Shown here piece by piece: positions 23,988 to 34,862 of a DNA stretch of 64,000 nt. Numbering within the stretch: the first letter of the stretch is position 1; every line of letters starts with the position of its first letter. The notes below the pieces were generated by a model. That model was not told where the DNA came from, searched no databases, and worked only from the letters and a program-made list of their open reading frames with translations. The position numbers and the translations under genes were made by a program. The stretch is from Blasia pusilla (lineage: Eukaryota > Marchantiophyta > Marchantiopsida > Blasiales). The stretch is taken from assembly GCA_050084515.1 (NCBI GenBank), contig CM114271.1:63240001-63304000 (forward strand), written 5' to 3'.

Positions 23988-24129
23988 TCCTTGGCTCCCA
24001 ACTAGTGGGAGAGTAATCATGTTCAACTCCTGCCAAGGATGAGGATAAAATCCTTTCTAGGGAATACGGAATTTAAGATCTTTGGCTGCCAATTGGTGGG
24101 AGGCTTGCCAGGTTCAACTCCTGCCAAGG
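23988..24129. repeat. two tRNA-like hairpin units
   Basis: Unit 1 (23988-24039) opens TCCTTGGC and closes GCCAAGGA. Unit 2 (24080-24129) opens CTTTGGC and closes GCCAAGG. Each has an A-box-like TGGCTSCCAAYTRGTGGGAG and a B-box-like TTCAACTCC before the closing stem. They look like tRNA-derived cores lacking an anticodon arm, as in some SINEs. A functional tRNA is not supported. Confidence 0.45.
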
Positions 24130-24447
24130 CTAATGATGTAGGAACTAGGAAGTAGGAGTTACCTGAAATGAAAGTGAGGGAAAAGGGTTGGGAAGTTGGG
24201 TACCAGGGAAGTTAAGTACCAGGGAAACTTGAAAGAAACTTCAAGTTTCCTTCAAGAATCAGTGGAACCGGAAATGTGGCTAGGCCAAATAAAGTTGGCA
24301 GAAATGTGGCTGGGAAAAGAAAAAGTATCATAAATAGACCGAAAGGAAAAAAAATTCTGTCAGATTTGAACTGCCCGGAGAAAAAAGGTTCGGAAGAAAA
24401 CCAGCAACTGAAAAAATTTCCGGTCGCCGCCGGTAAAGAAAAAAAAA

Positions 24448-24472
24448 ACCGGGAAATTTCACATTTCCCGGT
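24448..24472. repeat. perfect 10-bp stem palindrome
   Basis: ACCGGGAAAT, loop TTCAC, ATTTCCCGGT. It sits in an A-rich stretch with several other CCGG-containing words. Function unknown; possibly a terminator-like or subterminal transposon hairpin. Confidence 0.7.
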
Positions 24473-24499
24473 ATTGGACTGACAAATAAAAAAAACTTC

Positions 24500-27400
24500 C
24501 CGAACCCTGCTCCGAGTAAGAGAAATTTCACCCTGGTTATAATGACGTAAGCCATCTACGTAAGGAAAACTCGAGGTTTGTTGTAATTGTATTTGGGAGA
24601 GCTATGTACTATCTGGGTACGAAATTTGCTTCCACGTCTTAAGCACTGGTCCCAGACCTGCATTCTCGTAAGAGCTGGTCCCAGACCTCCATTTGCAGCA
24701 CTTTCACGTGCCGTGTCCACTACTCAGCACAAGTACAAGTCCAGATATTTTTCTTCATGAGGGAAATTGATGCGGGAGAAGAGAGATGCAAAAAGGTCAC
24801 ACGTGACCACAAACAGAGAAACTACTGGAGGAAGGGTGATCGTACCAACTATTGGTGGAAGGGTTATGGTACGTTGTACATCAAATTTCCCCTGGACATA
24901 ACTGTGGTGAAGCACAACAAATTGCAGGTCGCGAGATCTTCTCAAACATATCAAGAAACTGCCAAAAGGTTTCGTCGTCCACTTCCCTCAATTTGCACGC
25001 AACCGGAAAACCTCGCACGGAAGAATCTGAGCTTCGTGAAGCTGTACGACTCCCCGACTTGGTCGCGCTGACCACGGCGGATTCTGTTGGAGTCAACATA
25101 GTTCTATCCCGAAGAGCCACCTCCAGTACTGTGGATAATCCCTATGCGTTCTTCTGGGCTTCGCCTGTAATCCGAGCAATCATACAAGCGTTCCTCTCGG
25201 ATTCGCAACCGCTTTCCTCTAGCTACCACAACTCGATTGGCACTTCCAGCGGCAATGCTCTCCTTGGCACAACATGTGCAAAGCCTTACGGCACTCCCTC
25301 CTCCTTCTCCTCCTCCAATCCACTTCAGTTTTAGACCCTAATCTAGCTCTCTTAGCATGCTGGCGAGCAAGCTAGCTACCTGTGCATTCTAGGTTGAGTC
25401 TCTAATCACCTGGGAAGACTCGCACGAACGCTCTTGCTAGCTCACTCCAATTTTGCCACCCCCTATGGGGCGAAAATAGAGTAATCCGGCATCTTGAAAT
25501 GCCAATCTGGAGTTTTAAGTACATCAGAATAGGTCACCTCATGTGACCTGAAATTAGGGCGTCTCATGTGGCCTTACATTAGGGAGCCTATGTATCGTAT
25601 CGCAGCTTTCCTCGAATACGAAGACTCGTGTTTCAATCGCAATTGCGATGGTTTTCAAATTTTGATATATCTTCGATTCGACCCATTTACTTCTTCTACT
25701 TCCTTGGGCTGTGATCGAGAGAGGAGACGGCTTCGACGCTCGTGGAGTAGCGTCACCTAGAGAATGGACGATGCATGGTAGAGAGATCGATTATTTGCCT
25801 CTCGTGTGTGCTTTGGGTATGTTTTTCGTGAGAACCTTTGAAGGTACTATCAGACGTGATGTAATAACTATCATGAAAGGGACCCCATAAGCCTATGGGC
25901 ATGATAGAATTCCATTCTGCAACAGCCGCTACGATTGCGAACAACACTTCTCTTCCCACTCGGGAGGGCAAAGTTTGTGAGCCGAATGCAATAGCCGTTT
26001 GTACTGAGTTTCTTTGAAAGATCTCAGGAACTTGAGAACAGAATGTTCTCAAAACGATCTCATGCTCAAATTCAGAGAGCTTAAAGGGCAGCGATAGAGA
26101 TCCATCTTGTTTCAAGTTTTAACGTGATCCGAACGAGAAGACAGGAAAAAGTTTCAGTGTCTCGATCTCGAACAAGGCAATGACTACGGTCACTGTGGTT
26201 TCAAAGATTTTCAAAATCCCATTCATTGAAATTTCGATTATTCGCCTTCCCACTAATTTTTCATCGTCAACCTGCTTCCCCCTCCCATTTTGCTCCCGGA
26301 ATCCTTTCCTCAAAAATATATGGCAGCGATCTAGTGCTTTCATTCGGAACTCGATATTTCCAAGTTCGACCTTCCATATTTACGAACTTCTCACCATTCC
26401 TACCAACCGACAGAGGGAACAGGAAATGGTAGGTTCTTAACTCGTAGATTTGAGGCAGGGGGAGTGGTAAGACGTCGGTACATCAGAAGTTCGAGAACGT
26501 CAGTGGAAAATTTGTATTCCTCGCAATACGATCTGAAAGTGGGACAAAATTGAGCTGCACTTTATCTTCGATTGAATCGGAATGTTCGAAAACTTGCGGA
26601 AAATTTGTAATGTCTGCACCAGAATTCTGGAAATGGAAACAGAGGCTGTGAGTAAAGGGTCCGACCCGAAATGCGGAAAAAATAAACCTCATTACGAATA
26701 TGGAACTGTCGCCGCTGCCTAGTTCCAAACTTCTTCGAGCGCCTCGAATCTTTCGGGGCAACAATGTTTGGGATCAGCTGCTGGTCTGAGAAAGGAGGAC
26801 TGGGCCGAGAATTAGCACTTTATTGAACTTTCTTCATCGCCAAAGACCGGACCCTCCGATATGCTCCGAACGGCCAAACTGTGAGCGGATGTTGGCTACA
26901 GCCAATTGAAGTTGGAAAATCAGATTTAAGAAAACTGTACTTTTGCTCGATTAATGTCAAGTACGCGAAGACTTCTCTCCAGAACCGCAGGCACATTTTC
27001 AGTGTTCCATCCACCACTCGCGAATCCTGTCTCCATATCTGGCCTGGAGGTGAAAGTGTTTCGGGAGAACATATACTACAGCTGAGTGATCGCGAAGCCG
27101 CGTTCGTAGATGCTGTGGTAAAGTTCCGATCTCCAAATTCTCAAATATCAGTACTACCAGTCCTTGCAACTTAAGATCAGCACGCTTGGAGTGAGCTGCC
27201 TATGCATGCGAATCACTGTGTCTTCTTCTCACGAGTGTATGCGTACATACATGTGGCGACTTGGGGATTCACGACTAGTGTGGCTGCTGCCACGGACTAA
27301 GTTATGAAGGGACTGCTGAGTCACTTGTAACGAGATCAACCATCAATACGAGCAAGGTGCAGAAATCTAGCACATGGTGTGTGCGTACTCGTTCAAATAT

Positions 27401-28948
27401 CCGTTGCACACTGCGGAAAAGTCTTTGGAAACTCGAATGGTTATTGGTCTCTACTATCGCAGCAGTCCGGCTCCTGGAACAATGACCCTGGAGGAAATTA
27501 AATGAGTGCAATGGCAGTGAATTGGTGACCTAGATTTCGGAATTCAAGGCCGGAAGAAAATCTGAAGCAGCCAAATAGCTTAAGCAGTCTCTCGTGCTGT
27601 CAATTTTGTACCTTGGATGGACAATCTTGTACACTATGGAAGTGCTCCGATTTCTTAACCCCGGTTCGTGGCCACCGTTCCACATTGCCAAAATCCGTCC
27701 AAAACATCTATGGGGCATCTTGCTGGGCGTAACTGTGAGGTTTCGGTTGGAAAGTTTTGGTCACTCCTTGGAAGATCATTGCAGAGCTCGCAATGAAATG
27801 CTCGAAAGCTTTGCTAGTGTGGGGACTCGAGTGACACATCTACATTCTCCACGAGGCAATCAAACGCATTTTCGCTGTGGCCACCGTTCAAGTTAAGAAA
27901 AGCTTGACATCTGGGCTCAGAGTTCAAATCCAGTACCTGTTGACTCTTTCATTGGTCTTGGGTTATGGCTTTCTTCCAACGAATCATGTTTCCATTCACT
28001 CTGTATCAATTAATGGTTAGTGAATGGACGGTTCGAAAAGTTCGAATGAGCAATTCTATAAAAGATTTAAGACTTTCCGACTGGCCAACTTCTTGTCATT
28101 CGGAGTGCCTAAGAAGGGAACGTTGAACCCGTTTCACAACATGGACGATTGTGGCCAAAAAGAACGGAGATGTGAAGGGAAGTTATAATCCCTGGAAGGA
28201 AAAACTAGTCTGAAGTCACATGTGGATGATCGGCATTTCAATGGATTGGCATGAAACTGTCACCCAGATTCGAAGTTCCCAAATTCGTGAACCTTGGACT
28301 AAAGAAGCTATAATTTCTGGAATTCTCGAGTGCGAATCATCTTCGAGATCCAAAAATATGTCACATCGATCACAGGGATCGTCGTCAGGGTGGACAGCAA
28401 TGAGTTTGCAAGATTCGGAAAGGAAGCGCCTACCCTTAAAATCTTCAGTAGCTATCCCAATCGTAGCTTGTGCTTATTTCAGCATGCTTCAGAACTCTGA
28501 TTCGAACTAAAACTGATGATTTTCCACTCGTAGTAGTGTTAATCACTCGAGTGATAAACACTACTACGAGTGAACATTCGCTGGGACAGCCAAATGAAGT
28601 TGACGCTGACAGGAAGTTGTGGCAGCTTAAAAATTTTATTATCTTCGATAATTTGTTGCACTTCTCTCCAGAGTTTAACCACTCGCAGCTTCGACGGACT
28701 AATACTTCAAAATTTTCCTCCATTTCCGCGTGAAGATTTCGACTTCCGATAGATGAGGGGTTAATAGGCTCTCTGGTTCATTCGGAAAAATGACGAAATC
28801 TCCAGCTGATGAATGCAATGCTTCGAGACGCAAACGAAATAAGTAAACTTCGAATCATGGGGGTCGATCTCCTTCTTTAGGAAAAGTTTGCAATGATTGC
28901 GCATGCATCGAGAGTAACTTAACATTCCCAATGAGGGTTACACAAAGA
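24500..28948. other. intergenic sequence, no gene seen
   Basis: No translated segment resembles a known protein, and the open stretches are short and uncorrelated between strands. The only structure noted is the 48-bp palindrome at 28525-28572. The region ends where a copia LTR begins at 28949. Confidence 0.45.
28525..28572. repeat. 48-bp near-perfect palindrome
   Basis: The arm beginning CACTCGTAGTAGTGTT reads identically on the other strand, apart from one symmetric mismatch pair (GTTAATC versus GTTTATC), and the centre is CTCGAG. There is no loop, so the DNA could extrude as a cruciform. Confidence 0.9.
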
Positions 28949-29030
28949 TATTGAGAGTATTAGCACACATATCCATTGTGAGGGACAATCCCACATGTGA
29001 ATTTGCTAAGTCGAGATTAGGCATGTTCAT
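28949..29030 (+). repeat. copia-A 5' LTR, first part
   Basis: TTGAGAGTATTAGC, CCATTGTGAGGGACA and CCACATGTGAA match the start of the 3' LTR at 62454-62560. The match stops at about 29030, where LINE-B begins. Confidence 0.8.
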
Positions 29031-29699
29031 TTGTGAGGTCATCTTTGATGAGTTACAATGTGCACAAGACAACTTGCGAGTCACATTCCATTTTTTTGTT
29101 CTTTCTATGCCTATGATGCGTCCATTATTTATTCTCATCATGCTACTTTCGGGAATATAGAATTCTACAATCGACTTATGACACACGTCAAGGTGATCCC
29201 ATGGGTGGCCCACTCTTTGCCATTGCCCATTTTCGTGCCCTTCGAGCATCAGCGCAAATATTTCCATCTTTTCTTTTCCCTTCTATTGTTCCCCAAAGTC
29301 CAATATGCTCCCGCAACCTTTTTGGGGAGATGGGCGTTGGTAACACCGATTATGGCTTCAAGGTTTCTCCAAGGAGATACACCTATCCCGATGGATCATG
29401 TCGCCCATATGGAGAAGAGGGAGCTGTTATTTCAACAACAACTAAGATCTTCCTGAGCTCTTCTTCCTCTTGCTACACAAGCAATTCTACCCCCTTTTAG
29501 TCAATTGATCGCGGGAGGGCTTGATGGACTTTGAGAGCATATCTCAGAGAATCTGCATGATATCAAGTTTTCCAACATTCTCTCTGAGGCATCCTTAGAC
29601 GCTCATCAAGCTCATCTACGTTCATGTGCGGGTACTGAAACACGAGCGTAGCTTACTACACATCCTCTTATTCTTCCATTTTTTCTTCCTCAAAATATA

Positions 29700-30189
29700 T
29701 TGAGGACACCTTTGCGGTTACGTCTTGGACTTCCCCATCCTTCTCTATCAGGTGTGCCAAATTATATATGCGGGGATCCCATTGATGCCAAGGGTATTCA
29801 TATTCTCCAATATGCACATGGTGGTGAACAAACGGCCACCCATGATGTCACTAGAGAGGCAGTAGCATCGGTGGCTCGTACTGCAAGATATACCATTGGG
29901 CAAGAGCAGCTCCATGTCCTACCGTCAACCATACTAGCAACCTCTCGTCTGAGAATTGATCTTGTTATGTCTCAAGGTGGATTTTGGACACTAGGTAATA
30001 TCGTGGTTTTTGATCCAACATCTTCTGACTTGGTGTGTCAAGCCACACATACCAAAGGATTGGCGGCCGAAGCTGCAGCAAGAATGAAGGAGTTAAGTTA
30101 TGCTCTGAGACATGCGACTGATAGATTTATTCCTTTTGCAATGGAAGTATCTGGTCATTTACATATATCTTCTAATATTTTCCTCAAAA
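29700..30189 (+). pseudogene. LINE-B endonuclease-like C-terminal region
   Basis: An open stretch encodes RLGLPHPSLSGVP, CGDPIDAKGIHIL, EQTATHDVTREAVASVAR, SRLRIDLVMSQGG and AAEAAARMKELSYALR, which parallels LINE-A residue by residue. The final Cys of the knuckle is replaced (QYAH for RCAY) and the core Asp segment reads GNIVVFDP in place of GDVVVADP, so nuclease activity is unlikely. The frame runs into the gypsy LTR at 30195. Confidence 0.75.
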
Positions 30190-30194
30190 CATGT
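30190..30194. repeat. target-site duplication CATGT (left)
   Basis: CATGT here and at 40666-40670. LINE-A has the uninterrupted site AAAACATGTGTTCACC near 12055, confirming the insertion point. Confidence 0.95.
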
Positions 30195-31383
30195 TGTAAT
30201 GTCTAAGTGTTTCTTATTTACAGTCAATTGTAGAGTTCGATCCCCAAGAGGATCATTGTTGGATGAAAAGAGAGTATAAGGTGATGATTATGTTGTAAAA
30301 GTGTAATTGATTATGTAATTCAATTGTAGTATTCCTGTATCAGCTTCCGATCCTTCTTAGTACCTATGTTTTCTTCTTCAATTCTCTCGAGTGGAGTTTA
30401 AAGGACGCTCAAGCAATTTGTTCTCTCATCATCTCGGAACCTCACAGAGACCTCAAGAATAAAGCTGGCTTCTCCTACTTTCGGAACTCAATCCGTCGTG
30501 GCAGGTTACTCTCTGTCAAACAGATTTCATACAACTTTATATTGATTATTCCATTGATGAGAAAAGTTCGCCTGATTCACTCTTCACTCGGCAGACCCAA
30601 AAAGAATGTTCAGACATAAGCATCGCACATCAGAATGAATGAATGAATGAATGAATGCTTTACTACTCCATCAAGAATTGGAAGACTTCAAAGTATCTAC
30701 AAGCTCGAGAGGGTACAACTCTCTTGCTCGGACCATTCCTACAGCATAAGGACTTCATGAGCGGATGATGCTAATAGCTCCTGTCCTGTTTCTTAAATAT
30801 TCTCGAGAGTAGGATCGTTTCTATGATCCGAAGCATTCTTGATGAAGTTGGTGTCTCTTCAATATCTGTAACTACCTAGATCTATGGTTCTCTTAGCTTT
30901 TCCTACGATCCCTATGAATTCGCGGTACAAAATTGTCCTAACTACCAATTTGATACAAAGGGTCGCGCCCTTTCCTAGTCTCATTCTGTAAACTATGTGT
31001 CGTTTCAAATCTCAATCATGCTGAATTTCGCTGCGCTAAATTTCCGGAAGACGAAGTTCTTCTTTCTTCTTCGTGCTTCGTGCTTCGCTCTTCGTGCTTC
31101 GTTCAAGAGCGAGGTACTTCGTATATAGAGCTTCGTTGAGCTTCGTTAGACTTTGTTAAGCTTCGCTGGGCTTCGCTGAGCTTCTTTTATACTTTTTTAC
31201 AGCTTTTGATTCTCCTCTAAGGCAAATCCTTGATCTTTATCTCTCTGCCTTGTCTTCGGAGCTTGGTGATTCACTTATTCTTCTTCATAATAATAGATAA
31301 TCATAATCAAAATCATAATATACAAGAGTCTTCGTTGAATAAAAAGATATATTCTTCAAGATTACAAAATTGTGGGTATCACA
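30195..31383 (-). repeat. 3' LTR of the Athila-like element (1189 bp)
   Basis: Begins TGTAATGTCTAAGTG and ends GGGTATCACA on the plus strand. It contains a segment of about 250 bases (roughly 30695-30950) that is absent from the other LTR, and a (AATG)n run longer by two units. In element orientation the promoter-side half is rich in CGAAGC words around a TATATA box (about 31121). Confidence 0.95.
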
Positions 31384-31396
31384 TACCCCCTCCCTC
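31384..31396 (-). other. polypurine tract of the Athila-like element
   Basis: On the minus strand GAGGGAGGGGGTA directly precedes the 3' LTR, the expected position for plus-strand priming. Confidence 0.85.
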
Positions 31397-31422
31397 AAAT
31401 GTGAGCCGCCCCGGCAAACACT

Positions 31423-33590
31423 TCATGATGTATCTGCTATCTCCATAAATGTGTCGTCTAAACTATCAAATTCAGGGGTAGGCACCAAACGGCCATGAAT
31501 CGTAGAAGGTTTGTTGATAATGTTAGGGGTATGATTGCGCATTCTTTCTCGCGACTTGTTAACAACTAGGTTACTCCCGAGGACTTCATTCTGGACTAAG
31601 ACATCAGATGGAATGAATGCTGGTAATTCTTCAAGAGTAATGGAAAGAATGGGTACTACTTCTGGAAGAGATTTAGTATGATTGTCGAATTGGCGCTTCC
31701 AATGTTTGTTGATGTAGTCGATTTCCTCGTTCATCTGCTCTTCAAAGTTCTTGCTTGCTTCATCGACCAGCTCTTTGACATCGTCCGGATCCATCTGGGC
31801 TTCGTTGAGTAGCTTCTGCTCTGCCTCCAAGACTGCGATCCTCCCGGTAGCCTCCGTCCACTGTGCCAGTAGGTCTTTGTTCGCTTCTTGATGTTCTTGA
31901 AGCAGCTTCGAAGACTTGGCATGCTGGATCGACAACTTCTTGAATTCGGTGTGAACCTGCTGTATCTGATGTCGATACTTGTCAATGAGGTGCGAAGCCT
32001 CCTTGATCTGCGAAACTAACTGATCCGCCCCACATTCGAGGTTAAGCGCCAAACTTTCCCATTGGCGTGCGTTCCGTGCTTCGTACTGACACTGGACCAA
32101 GTCGCTCTAAGTTTTGCGAAGCGTGGTCTGCGTTTCTTCGAGTTCCTGGTTCCGTATTTGCAGATTCGTTTACGCGCTACTCGACGCCAGATTCGTGGTC
32201 TGACGAAACTTGGGCTCTACAGTTGAGGTCATGCAAGCCTTCTAAATAATCGTCCACGGACGCCGTATCCTCGAGTTGAAGAACCCGCTAGAGTTGGTTC
32301 ATGACGGGAACTGCCAATTGCAAGAACCACATCATGTCGTCTGCCATCTGCGACATGAGACGAAGCGTAGGTTGATGATCCCTTGCCCGCGGGGTCTCGT
32401 CGGAATCCTCTTGCATGACAGGTTCTGGGTCCGGGGGTGATTCAAAATTGACCCGGCCTCGCTTTGGCCGAGGCATTTCGTTGATAGCTTCGTCTTTCTT
32501 CAAAGCCGAAGTGTGCGGATGTTACTGAGGTGCTTCGGAGGGCGGGGTGACTTCGCGGCTACCCCTGGTACTAGTTGCGCCTTTCCGTGGTAGTCGGACG
32601 GGGGTCACTTGCGACCAGTCTAACGCCTCCTCTACGGTCAATTCCTGCTTGTGAATATAAAGGTGAATCAAGAAAGGAGATAGGAAGGACTTCGTGCTGG
32701 GATGAAGCACGTCCACCATTCCTCGTACGTGCCCGTCCACAAAAGCAGCAAAGTCGACTCCTGGGGCTTCGGGGTCAAGGTGTTGATTCCAGATGATGTA
32801 GCACATCTTCAAGATCTTGTTTGTCAGATAGTAAGAACGAGCGGGATAAAACAGGGTCATCAGATGTTCGCAAGACTGACCAAAGACGGGCGGAGAGAGT
32901 GACGAAGCCTTGTAGCCATTCCTGCCCAGGCGCTCAGACGTGACACAGCCGAGTGCTAAAAGATCTTCATGTTTGACGAGCAACTCCGTGTCATACTCGT
33001 ACTCTGGCGCAGCCGGGAGCAGATAAGTTGCTCTCCAGTCCTTCCGCCATCCAGTGTTGGGGCTGAGCTCGATACCGAAGACCCTTCTTTCAAAATTTGG
33101 CGACTGCAGACGCCGAGCGAAGCTCGCCCAGGAGTTCTCCTGACGTTAGAGTCCAGTTGGCTTGAAAGAAAGTTGCCAACGATCGCTCCTCCCGCGCTTC
33201 GATCAGCTCCGGTGACAGCTTGACCGTCGGCATCGCCGCGCTTCGCAGAATGGGTGTGGCATCTTCGCGAGGCATGTTGCTAGGTCGATCTCGATGGACA
33301 CCGCGCTTTGGCTGCTCACGCAACCGTGGTGATCCATCCATGAAAATACCCGCTTGGGTATGCGGGATCGCTCTTATAGTCCGCTCCCCTCGTCCGTTCT
33401 TGGTCGTGGCGCCGGGGTCAGAATAAGAAAGTGGGCGCTTCGCGGCTTCGCCACGCTTCCCCTTCCTATCTTCCTGCGCTTCGCTGCTTTGCGAAGCATG
33501 GGCTGTCTGAAACCTCGGTGCTTCGCTACTTTGCAAAGCACTGTATATCTTCTGTGCTTCATGACTTCGCGAAGCACGGGGCGTTCGCCT
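31423..33590 (-). pseudogene. extra gene between integrase and 3' LTR, coiled-coil C-terminus
   Basis: Reading the minus strand from about 33536, the frame gives PELIEAREERSLATFFQANW. After a frameshift near 33085 it continues as ERRVFGIELSPNTGWRKDW, through YPARSYYLTNKILKMCYIIW and HVRGMVDVLHPSTKSFLSP to 32522. A TAA near 32522 is followed in the same phase by an acidic/proline-rich stretch (32503-32288). After a second shift the last 225 codons (32100-31423) form a heptad-rich helix (LVSQIKEASHLIDKYRHQIQ and similar). About 650-700 residues in total. No transmembrane segment is evident, so it is not an obvious envelope-like protein. The function is not recognised. Extra 3' genes are known in Athila/Tat elements, some of unknown role. 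It could be a structural or nucleic-acid-associated accessory protein. Confidence 0.6.
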
Positions 33591-33600
33591 ACCCCCTTCC

Positions 33601-34812
33601 TCATGTTTCAGTCATCCTGAGGTTCGGGCTCATAATACCGGCGCACATGCATTCCATTGACTCGCGTGGGCAGGGATTCTCCTGTAAGGTTTCTAATTGG
33701 AGGGATCCATTATCATAGATGGCCAATACCCGGTAGGGTCCCATCCAGTTTAATTTTAATTTTTCGGGGAACTTTAGTCGCCGGTTATCATACAATAGCA
33801 CTAAGTCGCCAACATTGATAGATTGTGGCCGGAGATGTCGATCGTAACGTTTCTTACATTCTTTTTGCACTTGGGCTGTCCGTCGTAACGCGAGCATGCG
33901 TGCTTCTTCCAACTCCACTAGAGTCTCATTCCTGTGTTCGATAACTTCGTCCGCAGCTTCCGTTCTTGTGCCCTCCAATACCCGATAAGTGGGCAACGCC
34001 CATTGAATAGGTGTTAAGGGATGTACGCCATAAGTCAGGAAGAACGGGGTGTAGTTTTTTGTCACCTTCTCAACTGTTTGGTACGCCCATAATGCTGGGG
34101 CAATTTTTGTGTCCCAATCATAGGAATAGGTTACCGTTAATCGATTCAATATTCGGCAAATGAGGCCGTTCGATTTTTCCGTCAACCCGTTGGCTTTAGG
34201 GTTGTAGGGAGTGGTTTTCCGATGCTTAATGAGAAAGTGGGAAGTGAGAGACTCAATAGTCTGGTTCAGGAAGTGCGTCCCCCGGTCATTGACTAGTTCC
34301 AACGGACAGCCTTAACGCGTGATAATCATCTCGTATAAAAACTTAGCCATTGTTTCATCATCTTTCCGTGGCTCTTTGCTTCAACCATCTTAGTACAATA
34401 GTCCGTGGCGATAAGAATATACTTCCGCCGGGTTTGGCGAGTGGCCGGGGAGATAGGGCCTACGAAGTCAATGCCCCATTTTTCAAAAGGAGCTAGGGGC
34501 ATGATGGGGACCATTGGCCACCGTGTAGTCGCCGTGGGTCGACCGCCTTTGACAGCATCACAACTCGAATAAAATTACCTACGTCTTTTGTACATAGTCG
34601 GCCACCAATATCGCGGCCAAAATTTTCTTCACGGTATTTTTTACCGCATAGTGTCCACCGGAATCAGCCATATGCAGAGCTCTGATGACCTGGGGAACCT
34701 CTTCAGCTTCCAAGCATCTTCGATGCTCTTCATCAGCACCTAATTTGAATAAGACCCCTTGACAATGCTCATAAGGGCCTATCCGATGTAAAAAATGCGC
34801 GCGTTCTTCCAT
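33601..34812 (-). pseudogene. integrase of the Athila-like element
   Basis: The zinc-binding part (34812-34579) contains HRRCLEAEEV and GGHYAVKNTVKKIL. The core begins FEKWGIDFVGPISP (first Asp, about 34480) with YILIATDYCTKMVEA, continues in 34302-33601 with VNDRGTHFLN (second Asp) and NPKANGLTEKSNG (Glu), and ends LNWMGPYRVLAIYDNGSLQL. Stops or shifts separate the three open pieces near 34570 and 34310. It would insert the cDNA, and the CATGT duplication shows that the ancestral enzyme made a 5-bp staggered cut. The protein ends near 33601, and the extra 3' gene starts almost immediately. Confidence 0.85.
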
Positions 34813-34862
34813 TTGTCATTGGCAAAGGTGAAGTCGAAGAGTCATTAGAAAACGAGAATATC

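Noticed and set aside
23988-24129. tRNA genes
   Set aside because: The units are about 50 bases and lack an anticodon arm, so they are at most tRNA-derived.
25753-26115. Minus-strand open frame of 120 codons as a host gene
   Set aside because: No recognisable motif, no supporting splice structure and no conservation evidence.
28944-28948. Target-site duplication for copia-A
   Set aside because: AAAGA on the left does not match the bases after 62766; copia-B begins almost immediately there.
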